Positions 47,032 to 58,825 of a DNA stretch of 64,000 nt are shown here, in pieces. Within the stretch, counting starts at the first letter, position 1. Each line of letters starts with the position of its first letter. The notes below the pieces were generated by a model. That model had not been told where the DNA came from. It searched no databases and worked only from the letters and a program-made list of their open reading frames with translations. The DNA comes from Persicaria tinctoria (Eukaryota > Streptophyta > Magnoliopsida > Caryophyllales > Polygonaceae). A program made the translations under genes and the position numbers. The stretch is from NCBI GenBank assembly GCA_037127255.1, contig JBANSL010000013.1, forward strand, positions 4,218,188 to 4,282,187. Direction: 5' to 3'.

Positions 47032-48806
47032 ACGGACGCTTGTTTCCCTGGCCTGGTTTTCTTGTGGTCTCATTGCTGCAGTCTCATATTCATTGATCTT
47101 GGAATCCTTGAACATCAGGTCAGTATGCACAGCCTAACTCGTACAGTTGTCTGACCGTAATTGCGTGTGGAACTTACCCGTGTGTATTAAATCATTGTGG
47201 TTCTGATTGTTCGAGAAGCTCGGTTTGCTGACCAGCTTTGTAAAGCTTATAATAGGAAATTTATACAAGCATTTGTGCAGACTTGAAATCACTGAGAACC
47301 GTTTGACAAATAAAGTGGAAGGGAGTTGATTTTTACAGGAATCTTTTGAATTTTGATGCAGATTTCATTTTGAAAATTAAATTGCAAAGTTCATTTGGAA
47401 AGTTTTAGTTTTGAGTTACTTAAAAATTGTGATGAAGTTGAATTGGGGTTCAAATTAGGATCCATATTCCAATTCATTACAGGCCCTTTAGCAGGATGAA
47501 TCTTAAACTGAACCAAAAAAGGGCTCCTTTTATGACCCATTTTGTAGGATTCGGATCCGACCCATTTGAACTGATCCTGTGGTGTTGGCCCTGGTGGGTC
47601 TGATATGAGCTAAGTGGGTTAGTGGCTTTTGTGGGGTTGGATTTTTGGTGAGCCCTTTTTGGGACATCGATAATGTTAAAGAGAGATTAGAAGGGGAAAA
47701 GTAGCCGTTAAAGGAGTGGATTTGGAACCACATACGTGGCTCTCTTGCTTCTTGACACGTATTTATGTTTCCTTTGATTTACAATAAAATAAAATTTAAT
47801 TAATCATATACGGAGTAATAATTTTAATTAGGTTTATTAATTATTTCTCATCCATGAATTAACCTAATACAGTATCTCAGTATCTCACCATATACATAAT
47901 CTTCTAACCCATGAATTGGGCCTTGACTCGCTATTTGTTGGGCCCCTTCTTTTATCTTTGGGCCCAATTCGACTTTCGACGTGGTTTAAAATTTTATGAT
48001 TTGGTCAACCTAGTGCCCTGCAAAAATATGGTAGTTTTCAATTTTAAATCCCAAAGAATATGGAACAATCAATATCAATTTGATCATTCCTATTGAAAAC
48101 TATAAAACGAGCCAAGTAAATCTCGCTTAGAGTAGGGTTTGAGAAATCGCTATATATGCACCATTTTCAGGCATTAATAATTATGCACTTCATTACACAT
48201 CTAATCACCTAAAAGGCTAACACCAACACAAAAGCCAAACCTTATCTTCCAAACAAACCCATTAAACATGTTGACAAAATAATGCACTTCAAAATACCTA
48301 ATTATCGTAATGGAATTATTTAATATGCTAACCAACAAAAAAAAGTATTGTATTTGATAACATTCTAATGGAGTTGTTAAATTAGTAAAGTTAAGAGTAT
48401 TAATGTCAATACTACAGTAATAGTACTCGACTTAATGAATTTAAAAAAAAAAATGTAGACAAAAAATAAAGTGTCACAACTCATAATCACTCCCACCATA
48501 CATTTTCCTGTTTATGAGTGATGATTTTACATTTACACACTTTACATTTACACTTATACTTACACCAGGAGGTGGTGTACTGGTGTATGATTATTTCAGT
48601 GACACTATCATTCGCACGTGACCATATCTGTACGAGCACGTGAGCATTGCAAATTGTGAGTGTGGCTGATGTCCACGTGCCAATCATATGTGGCCTAATA
48701 TTAGTGGATAATTTATTTTCCTCGTTAGTGTTCTGGGTCCCACTTTAATAAGATCATCTAGCACCAGGTCTCCTAAACTATTCCTTCTCCACAACAACAA
48801 AACTGT
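47032..48806. other. 3' flank of KEULE, then intergenic DNA
   Basis: The first 250-300 bases are probably 3' untranslated sequence. An AATAAAG at about 47308 is a possible polyadenylation signal. Beyond that the DNA is AT-rich with no supported gene. Confidence 0.5.
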
Positions 48807-48814
48807 TGTAGATC

Positions 48815-49474
48815 TAGACCTGGGCAAATGCGGGCGCGGGCCGGGCTTTGGTCGAAAATTTGTCCCGTTGTTGCGGTTGCGGGCCGGGCTAAGCCCGCTT
48901 AACGGGTTGAAAACCTTGTCCGATCCCGTCCGCTATTGCGATTACGGGCAGCCCGCGGGTACCCGCTTAATTTCCCCTCTTGTACTACTGTACTTATTAA
49001 AAAATAAAAATAAAATGCAACACTTGCATACATATATATATATACTTGCTAATATATATATACTTGCTAATATATATAAAAATGCAACGTTAATTTCCCC
49101 CTTACACTTGCTAATACATATATAAAAACAGTAGGTAGTTTAGATATTTTATACTGTAGGTAGTATAGATATTAGATATATTGTAGGTAGTATAGATATT
49201 TTATTTTATTTTATTAAATTAATAATATATATACTGTAGGTAGTATAGATTTTTTATTTTATTTTTTTAAATTAATAATATACATAATAATATATATATT
49301 AAAAAAATAGCGGGTACCCGTTACGGGCCTAGCGGCCTGTAACGGGTAGATTGGCTTACCCAATCCCGTACCCGCTGCGGGCGCGGACCGGGCTTAGCAG
49401 CCCGCGTGGACTTTTCCCTCTACCCAAGCCTGTCCAATTTTACGAGCGGCCCGTCCCGCGTTTGCCTAGGTCTA
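48815..49474. mobile_element. hAT-type MITE with 8-bp target duplication
   Basis: The 660-bp element starts TAGACCTGGGCAAATGCGGG and ends CCCGCGTTTGCCTAGGTCTA, a long inverted repeat with one gap. TGTAGATC lies exactly on both sides (48807-48814 and 49475-49482). The GC-rich ends (GGGTACCCGC, GCCCGC words) contrast with an AT-rich centre that holds several TACTGTAGGTAGTATAGATA-like repeats. There is no coding capacity. Confidence 0.88.
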
Positions 49475-49482
49475 TGTAGATC

Positions 49483-51576
49483 CAACATAAGTGATAAGTC
49501 TCATCTTTGTCTGGAATTATCACTGCCCTAAATTTATTGTATTTTTAATGTTTTTTTAACAATTTTTATTTCATCTAAATTTTTTTAACAATTTTTAGAC
49601 AATAAAAGGGCTAAACTTATGTGCAATTTTGATGAGAAATTTATGGGCTGTTTTTATTTATAACCCCTAAGTTTTAAAGTAAATTTAGGCCTTATTTGTT
49701 GAAAAATTAGAAAATAAAAGAGAAATGAATCTATAAATAAAATGGATATGATTATCAATTTTTAAGAGTTTGGAGAATAATGAATGAAAATGGTTAGAGT
49801 ATCCTAAAAAATATGGTTAATTATCCTGTGTGTTAAAATTAGGTAATTAAATTGATAAAAATGAAATGAATTTTATATGAAATATTATGAAAGAGGGATA
49901 ATAATTAAAATATTAATTAATAAATTTTAACCTAAATATGAACTAGATTTGTAATATTAATCATACTATTACCTAAAAATAAATGAGATATTAGTGTGGT
50001 CTTACAAATATTCGATAATTTTGTAAAGAATAAATAAATTTTACCAAATTTTGGTTGCGTATAAATTCGAGGGTAAAGTATTGGTATACGAATTAAAACC
50101 AAACAATGACCAACATCGAAAATGACGTAGGCCAATAGAAGAAGGGTGACGTCATAACGTACGGAAAAGTTGGGCTGATTGGGATCTTCTGATGAAAGCC
50201 ACCATGAATTATTAGTAGATTCCCACGTGACTTGCACGTGCACCTACTTGTATACACACTACGTGAAAGAATGACTCGTGCGGATGTACGTGACTGTATA
50301 TAATTCCCTGATTAAATCCTCTAATCCACCTTAATAGTCTGTTTAATCCACATTAGTTGGGTTAATCCCATTTCTCAAATGTTTACACATTGGACTATAA
50401 AAACGGATTAGATATTCGTCACCTATGCGTCTGTGGTTATATTGATAGTCAACCATTTCGAAATGGTTTATCACAAATGAAAGAAGAAAACATACTCAAA
50501 CCATCCAAAGAAGTCGTTTACCAACAGCGGAGTTGGGAATGATTTAGCACCAATGAAAGAAGAAAACGTACTCAAACCACCCAAAGAAGTCGTTTGCCAG
50601 CAGCGGAGTCGAATGAGATCAAGGGCCAGCCACGAATGAGATCTAATTAATCTAACCTACTAGTGAGTTTTAGGCCATTAATTGCTTTGAATTTTTTTAG
50701 TCATTTATATTAATAATATATATTATATAATAAATTTTATTTAGATAATTTATTCCTACAAATTTTTTATTGAATTTTGATCATAACATTATATTAGAGT
50801 AAAAATTGTTAATAATATGATAACTTTTATTCAATAAAAATAGATAAATAGTGTAGAAAATGAGGTATTTGTCTTTTAAGTTTGTTAATCATTTATTGAT
50901 TTAAAATTATATAAAATTAAAAAAATATTTTGATGTTTATGTTTAAATAAATTAGTGGTAACATTCAAAATTATAGATAAAACAATATGGAAATTATATT
51001 ACGTTGAAGTTGTACAATATTAATAATATATTAACTTTTATTCAATAAAAATCAATTGATAAAAATATATTCCTTTTTAAGTGTTTAGACAATTTAGTGC
51101 TAGCTTTACAAAAACATAAATATATTAGTGGTAATTTTTTTAAAAAAATATAAAAGTTATTTTAAGTTTTGAAATTTGTACTTGGTAATATACTAGGTTT
51201 AATCCATACATAAATTGATCAATCCAATAAAAGTTAGTACAAACACTATAAAATCTTTAATAGCCCTATAAAAATGAGTAAACCCTTAAACAAAGCAATA
51301 AAATAAATAAATATTTATAGTTTAAAATACTAAATTGTATATAGATAAAATGTTGTTTAGTATGTCTACACGGTCAGAATTAATATATAGTAACAAAGAA
51401 TTGAAAAGTCATCCATTAAATTAAATTTATTTGTACTGGTATTTGGAAGATTGGAAATGTGTGGTGGCTATATATGCTATACAGTAGAGCAAGCCAGCAA
51501 GGTGTAACCAAGTACCTACTATTTTCTACTAGTCAAAATGAATAGGTTCGTTGGTGTAGAAAACTTGATTGTGTAC
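49483..51576. other. Intergenic AT-rich DNA
   Basis: No gene is supported. The stretch holds a 76-bp tandem duplication at 50463-50614. The minus-strand ORF at 49932-50243 has no recognisable feature. Confidence 0.5.
50463..50614. repeat. 76-bp tandem duplication
   Basis: Two diverged copies (50463-50538 and 50539-50614) share CAATGAAAGAAGAAAACRTA and CAAAGAAGTCGTTTRCCARC. About ten differences suggest an older event than the other tandem duplications. Confidence 0.8.
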
Positions 51577-51591
51577 TATTTTATATTCTTT

Positions 51592-51737
51592 CTTTGTTTA
51601 TACTGGTATATATCTGAGAGCATCATTACGGATTAGGTCTTGTACCGTTGTAAATCTAGATCATCTTAAAAGTTGTGGTTGTGAGCTGAATGGCTAAGAC
51701 GTAAAGCCTTATTAGTTACGCAATTCCCCGTCCTAGT
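51592..51737 (+). mobile_element. Possible SINE-like insertion bounded by a 15-bp direct repeat
   Basis: TATTTTATATTCTTT occurs exactly at 51577-51591 and 51738-51752. The 146 bp between them include GAATGGCTAAGACG and a degraded B-box-like sequence near the right end. The tRNA-like module is not at the 5' end and there is no clear tail, so the class is uncertain. The repeat is AT-rich and could be partly chance. Confidence 0.4.
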
Positions 51738-51964
51738 TATTTTATATTCTTTATCGATATGTAATTTGGTAGGCTAATAAATGGGGATTGTGTTTGATAT
51801 ATATGAGTTTTAACCTCTAATATTTATGGCTTTCTCATCACTTATGATCGAGTACATTGATTTTTTAATCCTATTTTAGTAAGTGTACAAATTTATAATA
51901 CTTGATAAATCGGGGAATATCCTAAATGAGGTTTTAAAAAGGGTATATTTAGTTGAATAGAGTA

Positions 51965-52735
51965 TTGTTTGTTCATATATATATTGAGCTCATTTAGAAA
52001 CATCGAATTAAGCCTAAATTTAGACTCGAGATTAAAACGATGGAGATGGTAGTGATTCTGGCAGATGAGCTCGTTCAGCTGCGCGAGGAGGTCAAATTTG
52101 ATCGGGCAAGAGAGAATGTTGGTGATCTAGTGGTCGTTAGCAGTGGACTTGTGGCGGTTATGCCGATTTTGAGGGACTGGATAACGTGAATTGCTTTGAT
52201 GCAGAGGATCCGCTCATTCACTAGTTATCCTCGGTTGTTCACAACAACGAATCAGCGACAGAGGATTGAGAGTAAGGGTTTCGGTGAATATGACCATAAA
52301 TAGAGGAGGAGGAGCGCCGCAAAGCCAATCAAGGTCTCTTTCTTTGTTGACAGCGCCACGATGGGTGAATTGTCGTCTTGAGCGGCTTCATCACAAACAA
52401 TTCCAGGGACGATGGATATTTGCTATCTATTGCGAGGAAGGACAAAGCACCAGCGATTACGAGGGAGGAGGAGATGGAGGTCGGGACTTAGAGCGCACGG
52501 AAGGGGTGGAGGTGATAAGTCTAATATAAGGCAATAAAAGGAAAGAAGAACTAGACGAGGGAAGGTTAGTTTAGTCAATTTAATCGTTTTTAATGGAACC
52601 CTAACAAAAGTTATAGGGAGGGTGGTGATTTGCTAACGGATGAGTGTTGAGGGTGGTTTATTGTAATTTCAATTATAGCGGGTAGTTTAAGGCAAATTAC
52701 CCCTATTTAAGGGGTAATTTCCTGCAATTTATCCA
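51965..52735. mobile_element. Decayed element with GC-rich core and MULE-like right end
   Basis: The left part (51965-52040) resembles the hAT-like relic at 541. From 52040 to 52510 the base composition jumps to GC-rich, gene-like sequence with a short ORF (52266-52529) that I do not recognise. The right end, reverse-complemented, reads GGATAAATTGCAGGAAATTA, then CCCCTTAAATAGG, like the ends of the MULE at 10909. The matching left end is not found. Confidence 0.4.
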
Positions 52736-52879
52736 AAAACTTAACATAGTGGGCCCTGAAGTTCCACGGGCCGGGTTAGATTTGGTTAGGCCCAATTTCT
52801 TCCATTCTAACAACAAAATGTATCTTCTTGTTGGATTGGATCAATCTTAATTAATCTTGTTCAATGAGGTTGTTTAATA

Positions 52880-53114
52880 CTCCCTCCGTTCCAAAATAGA
52901 TGGGTGTTTGCTTTTTGACACGCTTTTTAATGAGCGAAAAACCCTATAAAGTATTATTTTTTTAATTAAAATTTTTATACTATTTGATACTTATTACTAA
53001 TAAGTATCTAATTATATAAAAAAAATTAAATAAAAAATAATATTTTATAGAGTTTTTCGCTCTTTAAAAAACGTGTCGAAAAGTAAAAGACCATGTATTT
53101 TGGAACGGAGGGAG
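52880..53114. mobile_element. Stowaway MITE
   Basis: The 235-bp element starts CTCCCTCCGTTCCAAAATA and ends TTTTGGAACGGAGGGAG, an almost perfect inverted repeat, flanked by TA (52878-52879 and 53115-53116). The well-preserved ends suggest the youngest Stowaway copy in the window. Confidence 0.92.
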
Positions 53115-53116
53115 TA

Positions 53117-55580
53117 TGTGATTGAACTAACTAATTAACTTTTTAAATAGACAAATAGTACTTCCTCTTGAGTAAAAATATGTTACTATTTGAGAGAGAA
53201 GCTAGCAAATGATCAATGTCCTTTTTAGATATTTAATTTGTTTTTTATTTTATACAATACTCCTTGTAAATAGTATTAAATGGTCAATTTTAGTTATCAA
53301 AAAGAGTAAAAAATAGTAATAAATGAGAGTGTATATATATATATATATGATCAAATCCGATAAAACTAGTATTTTGTTCTTCACAACTTACCATTGTTCA
53401 TTTTATAATTAATTTGAATAATAAGAATAAAATTAATTTATTGTATATATATGATGATGAAAAGTAATTTGGAAGCTAGATCATGCTTTGAATCTAATTA
53501 TATCACAAGACTACAAGAGGTTGAGTTGCTATATATATAAAATGAAGAACATAAGAAATAGTACACATGTAGTTAGTATACATACAATTAATGTAAGCCA
53601 AATTAAAGCACATTTATATTAATATATTGTTATTATTAAAGGAGTGATTAATTAATTAAGAGGTTACATGTGGTTGAAGAAACAACCAAATTAGACCAAA
53701 CCCACTACATACATAATGGGAAAGGGTCAAGTCATGATATACATCATATGGACAAATCATGTCTTGGCGTAGGGCTATGGGCCCTTATTACTTATATCGT
53801 GCAAGTAGATGTAGCTACATTTAATTAATTTACACTATATATAGTACGTACTATTTTTGTATTTTTTTAAATTTATAGCTACAGTATTTTTTATAAAAGA
53901 AAAAGAGTTGAACAAACCAATAACCACCACTTGTACTATATTTTTTATTTATTTACTATATATATGTAGATCAATAATTCAAGGAGAGGTGTTTCAAATA
54001 TCATACTCATTACTTATTAGAGGCTTTGCTAATTAAGCTTATCAATTAAAAAGGCAGCCACATTTTTACATTAAAGGGTGTTGGTTTTGGTGGAACTCAA
54101 CCATATGATGTTAAAAGTAACTTGATTAATTTAGTTACATATATGTATAATCACATAGAAACTTGTATATATTTCATTTAATTATGAACAGAGATTTAAA
54201 TTAATCAATTATTCTTTTTAACACGTAAACCCATTACAATAGGAGAAAGGGGATTTAAACTCGTAATTTACTAGTCAATAAATATATGTCAATTATATAT
54301 TAACTGAAATTAAACCATTTTTTAAAAGTTTGACAACAGTATTCGTATTCATATAATATATATTTATATTATTGTAATACAATATAGAGTATTAAAATTT
54401 TCAACATCTTATACTTGTGAAAGAATCATTTAACCCAATTATATTGTTTCAGATCCCATATTAACAACTCTTATGACTTACGGTGTAAATAAATCTGATG
54501 CTAAGTTGGATTAAAAAGATTAATGAATGAGATTTGAAAGAAATTTTTTAAAGAGCAAAATTATTCACCTGTAAAAACATGATTATTCTTACCTGACTCA
54601 TACGAATAATTATGATATTATGTACGAATCATAAATTTGTCCATGGTTTAAAATGTGTTTACACCAGATACATACGTTTATGTTATAAAAAACATCAATC
54701 AAAACAATAATTGAAATTTAACAATTAAAAAACTATATATGTTATGAAAAAAATGGCATTTAACAAATAATGTTATATTACATAAAGCTCCCTAATTATT
54801 TACTAAAATAATAAGTCTTCATTATCGTTAATTATTATACTTCGGTTCGTGCCAGTGTCATCTTATCACTCTCTACTTTTACTTTTTTTTTTGTTATTTT
54901 TTTTCTTGTTTTATGCTCGCATATATTATAACGATTTGTTTGCTGGTGATCTTTTCAATCTCTCAATCTATTCCAGGTGATGCGTCAAATTTAATTTAAT
55001 TTCTTGAAAAAACATACTTCAATTTGTGCATTGGTGTTACAAAATCCCTATAGGGTATACATGCATAGTCATTAAGTAGATGCATTTTATATGACAAACA
55101 TGAACAACTCATGGGAAAATAAAATAGGGATGTGTATTGGAAATTCATCCCTAATTGAACATAAAATATATCTTGAACATAAAAATGACTATTTTTTTAG
55201 GTATTTATTGACAAAAATATAATCACTATATACTTTATTGATTTTTCTACTATGTACGTCCAAGCTAGGGACCATATAATATACTCGAATAGAGAAGTTT
55301 TAAATATGCCAATTTTTTTTAATTGGAAATTTTAGGAGTTTTTATTGGTGGTAGGAAAGTAGGAGCACTGCAATCGGAAAGACATAAGAATAATACAATA
55401 TTACAGAAATCCAATGTACCAAATTAGCCCATGTGAAACAACAGTAATTATACAATTCCTTTTCAAAAATAATGACAGTTAAATTAAGATATTGTCCTTA
55501 GCTACATGTATGTACAGTATATATTGTGGACCATTACTAATCTACAATATTATAAAATTAATTAATATGATTAATCAATA
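53117..55580. other. Intergenic AT-rich DNA
   Basis: I find no gene. A degraded SINE-like B box (GAGTTTAAATCCCC on the minus strand, near 54250-54265) is the only other signal, and it is weak. Confidence 0.5.
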
Positions 55581-55733
55581 CTCCCTTATTAAAATATTAG
55601 TCATTTAACTTTTTGACATATTTTTAAAAAAAAATAAAAACTCTATTAAATATTAACTTTTTATTAATTTTTTTTAAACTTTATACTTACTATTTATAAG
55701 TAAAAATATTTTAAAAAAAGTATATTTTATACA
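55581..55733. mobile_element. Truncated Stowaway MITE
   Basis: The segment starts CTCCCTTATTAAAATATTAG after TA and follows the family interior (TTTTTGACATATTTTTAAA, ACTCTATTAAATATTAAC), but lacks the right terminus. Confidence 0.6.
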
Positions 55734-56361
55734 GCAAAAACTAGGAAGGACAGGAAAAATCAAGAGCACTTTTGGTGGGGTATTGAAATTATATTGTTAA
55801 ATAAATGCAAAAATCTTGTTTGATATACAAACAAAGAGAGGTTTGGTAATGACAAGGCAATCAATTTAAATTCCTTTTGGAGGTATTTTATTTTAAAATA
55901 ATTAGGGAAAAAAGGTGCCTCAAATCCATTATCTATGTATACACTGTTGCCCTACAACTTCTTTGTGAAGCAATATAAAGTTGAGTGGATGTAACAACAC
56001 TGATATATATATATTAATTAATTGTCAATTTAATCAGATAATTAAAGTAAAGTTTTGGTGAAATAATTATTACTAATAGTGGTTCTTATAATGAATTAAA
56101 TTAGATGTATAGGTAGAAACCGATCTAATTAATATACTAACCACATATACTAGTACTTTCATTTATGGATTTAAAAAAAAAAAAAAAAAAAAATGGAGCT
56201 AATGCAATAGTGACGTATCTCCCTTACGTCACCCCTCCAATCTAAATTATTTTCTTTCTAAAAAAGTATATATACGTAATATATAGTTTCCCTATAAGTC
56301 AAACATAAAATGCAACTAATACCATTGCTTGAAGAACAAAATCATAAAATCTCAAGAAGTG
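55734..56361. other. Intergenic DNA
   Basis: I see nothing here except a run of 21 A at 56173-56193. Confidence 0.5.
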
Positions 56362-56370
56362 ATTTATTAT

Positions 56371-57586
56371 AGGCGGATTTGCAGAAATACACCAAATTGG
56401 TATTCGGTTTGTAAAAGTATACCCGTTTTCTGATAATAGCAAAAATAGGATAGGTGGGTCATTTGTGCTAAAAAACGGGTCATTTGTGCTAAAAAATAAT
56501 AAATTAAAAGAAAAGTAAAAAAATATATAAAATAATGAAATATATATTAAAATAATGTTTTAATATTTTTTTCTCAGAAATTTAAAAATAATTAAACTAG
56601 CCGGATGAAAATCTCTGTCCTAGTAAGAGAATTAATAGTGACATGAATAAAATTTGTTATTGACAGGATATAGGTTCTTTATGACAAAGCTAATAATAAA
56701 TAATGACATGATGAAGTCTATGATAGGGAAGAGAATAAAGACACGATTTTATCCATATCATAACTAGAAATTAAAGGTATGTCCAAGATGACAAGTTATT
56801 TGTTCACAACGACAGGAGTAATGTTTATAGTGACAAGGCTGTAGGTTTACTTTGACAGGTTTGAAACTATAATCGGGGAGAAAATCGCTGAAGATACGGT
56901 AAATCATATCTTCAGGATTATTAACCATATTTATAAAAGGATTGTCAATATATATCTTGAAACCATAATATTATCACATTGACGGGATGAATATTGTCAT
57001 TAACAATCCAAATATGAACATTGACAGGATATATATGATAAAAAAAATCGACGGGAGATTGAGTAAAGAGATAGGCTAAGGTCGGAGGGTTGGTCGGGCA
57101 GCTCTTGGGGTCGAGCACGGGTTAAGACAGTAGAGGCCGACGATGGAGCCGGAGCCAGAGAATGATTGCGTCGGAGAGTGAGCGATGCAGCGAAGGGTGA
57201 GGACAACGACGGAGCCGGAGAATTAGTGCGGGCTAAGGTCAGAGCGCCCGAGACTTAGGGTTGATCAAGCGGCTCTTGTGTGTTCGGGTTAGGGATTGAG
57301 ATTGGGTCGGTCGGGGGCTAACGGTTAGGGATTGGGATTGGAAATTTTTTTTTTTTTTAATTCCGGATTTTTTTATTTAATTATTTAATATAATTTAAAA
57401 TTATAAGAAAAATTATAAATACCAAAAATATTTAACTTTTTTTCTCCTGATTTTTTGGGGTGGTGGATAGTTTTGATAATTAAATAAAGTATTTTTGCAA
57501 ATTTCCATATATTGATGCAATTGTTTTCAAACCTAGGTATTTTTGCAAACTAAATATCAAAGTGGGGTATTTACTAGTAATTCCCC
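56371..57586. mobile_element. Mutator-like element with GC-rich core, 1.2 kb
   Basis: The left end AGGCGGATTTGCAGAAATAC and the reverse-complemented right end GGGGAATTACTAGTAAATAC align, and the similarity continues as GTTTGTAAAAGTATACC versus GTTTGCAAAAATACC. The flanks ATTTATTAT (56362-56370) and TTTAATTAT (57587-57595) match at 7 of 9 positions, suggesting an old 9-bp duplication. The core at 57060-57340 is GC-rich with an unrecognised 68-codon minus-strand ORF and may be captured DNA. Confidence 0.6.
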
Positions 57587-57597
57587 TTTAATTATAT

Positions 57598-57786
57598 CGG
57601 TTTTTCTATCCTATACTCCAATGGTATATGATAAACAATCCATATTGAGAAAAATTCTCTATATTTGAATGCATAGATCGACCCTACAAAAATATTATTA
57701 AAATTATTTAAACTTGAAAAATCTATCTATTTGTAGTCTCTTATCCTATTCCCTCCTATTCCCCAGGGCATAGGATAGTAAAACCG
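57598..57786. mobile_element. Small MITE of unassigned type, 189 bp
   Basis: The left terminus CGGTTTTTCTATCCTAT and the reverse-complemented right terminus CGGTTTTACTATCCTAT differ at one base. Flanking bases are AT-rich and no clear target duplication can be set. Another copy of the terminus lies at 2161-2177. Confidence 0.6.
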
Positions 57787-58220
57787 TTATTATATATCTA
57801 CATATATAATTAAAATGCAACTAGTAAAACTGCCAATTTAAACCATTTTTTAGATCATACATTCAAAATTTTAAGCAATGGAGAGTAAAATACATACTAC
57901 CAATCGGTTCGATCACTTTCGATTCAATTTATAAAATTCATAAAAAAAAAATTATATGTTGGGTATATATGTTGGGTTCAAAAACATGTAATACTTGCTC
58001 AAGTAGCACAAAAAAGCATTAGGTATATATGTTTGGTTAAAAACATGCAATATGTAGTGGAGTACTATTTCAAGTAGCACAATCAATGTAACATTTCAAA
58101 TATATGCAAAAACAGTTTAGATAAGTTTGACCTAACGCATGGCATCCATGCATATATATGGTACATTATTATAACAAATTTATTATTTTAAATTCTTTTG
58201 GCACTCTTTTAACAAATTTA
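57787..58220. other. Intergenic AT-rich DNA
   Basis: I see no gene. Two loosely similar stretches around TTAGGTATATATGTTTGGTT and TTGGGTATATATGTTGGGTT (57960-58040) suggest a small old duplication. Confidence 0.4.
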
Positions 58221-58772
58221 TTATTTTAACTTTAATTGGTTTTCAGTATGTTGTATTATTTAAGTTAAAAATGTATAAATGTACATTAAAAATGCACACG
58301 ATAATTTTACTCAAGGAAGAAGAATTAAAAATGCACACGATAATTTTACTCAAGGAAGAAGAATTGAAAATGCACACGATAATTTTACTCAAGGAAGAAG
58401 AATTGAAAATTTTACTCAAGGAAGAAGAATTGAAAATGCACACGATAATTTTACTCAAGGAAGAAGAATTGAAAATTTTACTCAAGGAAGAAGAATTGAA
58501 AATGCACACGATAATTTTACTCAAGGAAGAAGAATTGAAAATTTTACTCAAGGAAGAAGAATTGAAAATGCACACGATAATTTTACTCAAGGAAGAAGAA
58601 TTGAAAATTTTACTCAAGGAAGAAGAATTGAAAATGCACACGATAATTTTACTCAAGGAAGAAGAATTGAAAAATGCACACGATTATTTTAACTTTAATT
58701 GGTTTTCAGTATGTTGTATTATTTAAGTTAAAAATGTATAAATGTACATTAAAAATGCACACGATAATTTTA
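58221..58772. repeat. Tandem array of 39- and 27-bp units within a flanking duplication
   Basis: The array at 58292-58672 has seven 39-bp units (ATGCACACGATA followed by the 27-bp module) and four 27-bp units (ATTTTACTCAAGGAAGAAGA plus ATTGAAA). From the third long unit on, long and short alternate, giving a 66-bp higher-order period. The sequence 58221-58309 is repeated at 58684-58772, enclosing the array. Every unit length is a multiple of three, which explains ORFs of 137-151 codons on both strands. I do not regard these as genes, as there is no other sign of coding. Confidence 0.85.
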
Positions 58773-58775
58773 ACA

Positions 58776-58780
<5 letters not shown>

Positions 58781-58821
<41 letters not shown>
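58781..58821. repeat. (AT)n microsatellite
   Basis: An uninterrupted AT dinucleotide run lies at the left border of the element that follows. Confidence 0.9.

Positions 58822-58825
<4 letters not shown>

Noticed and set aside
49680..50110. A possible further MITE
   Set aside because: GGCCTTATTTGTTG and CCAAACAATGACC look loosely inverted, but the ends do not align well and no flanking duplication is visible.
58292..58672. A CRISPR-like array or a repeat-protein gene
   Set aside because: The units are contiguous with no unique spacers, the host is a plant, and the ORFs follow only from unit lengths divisible by three.
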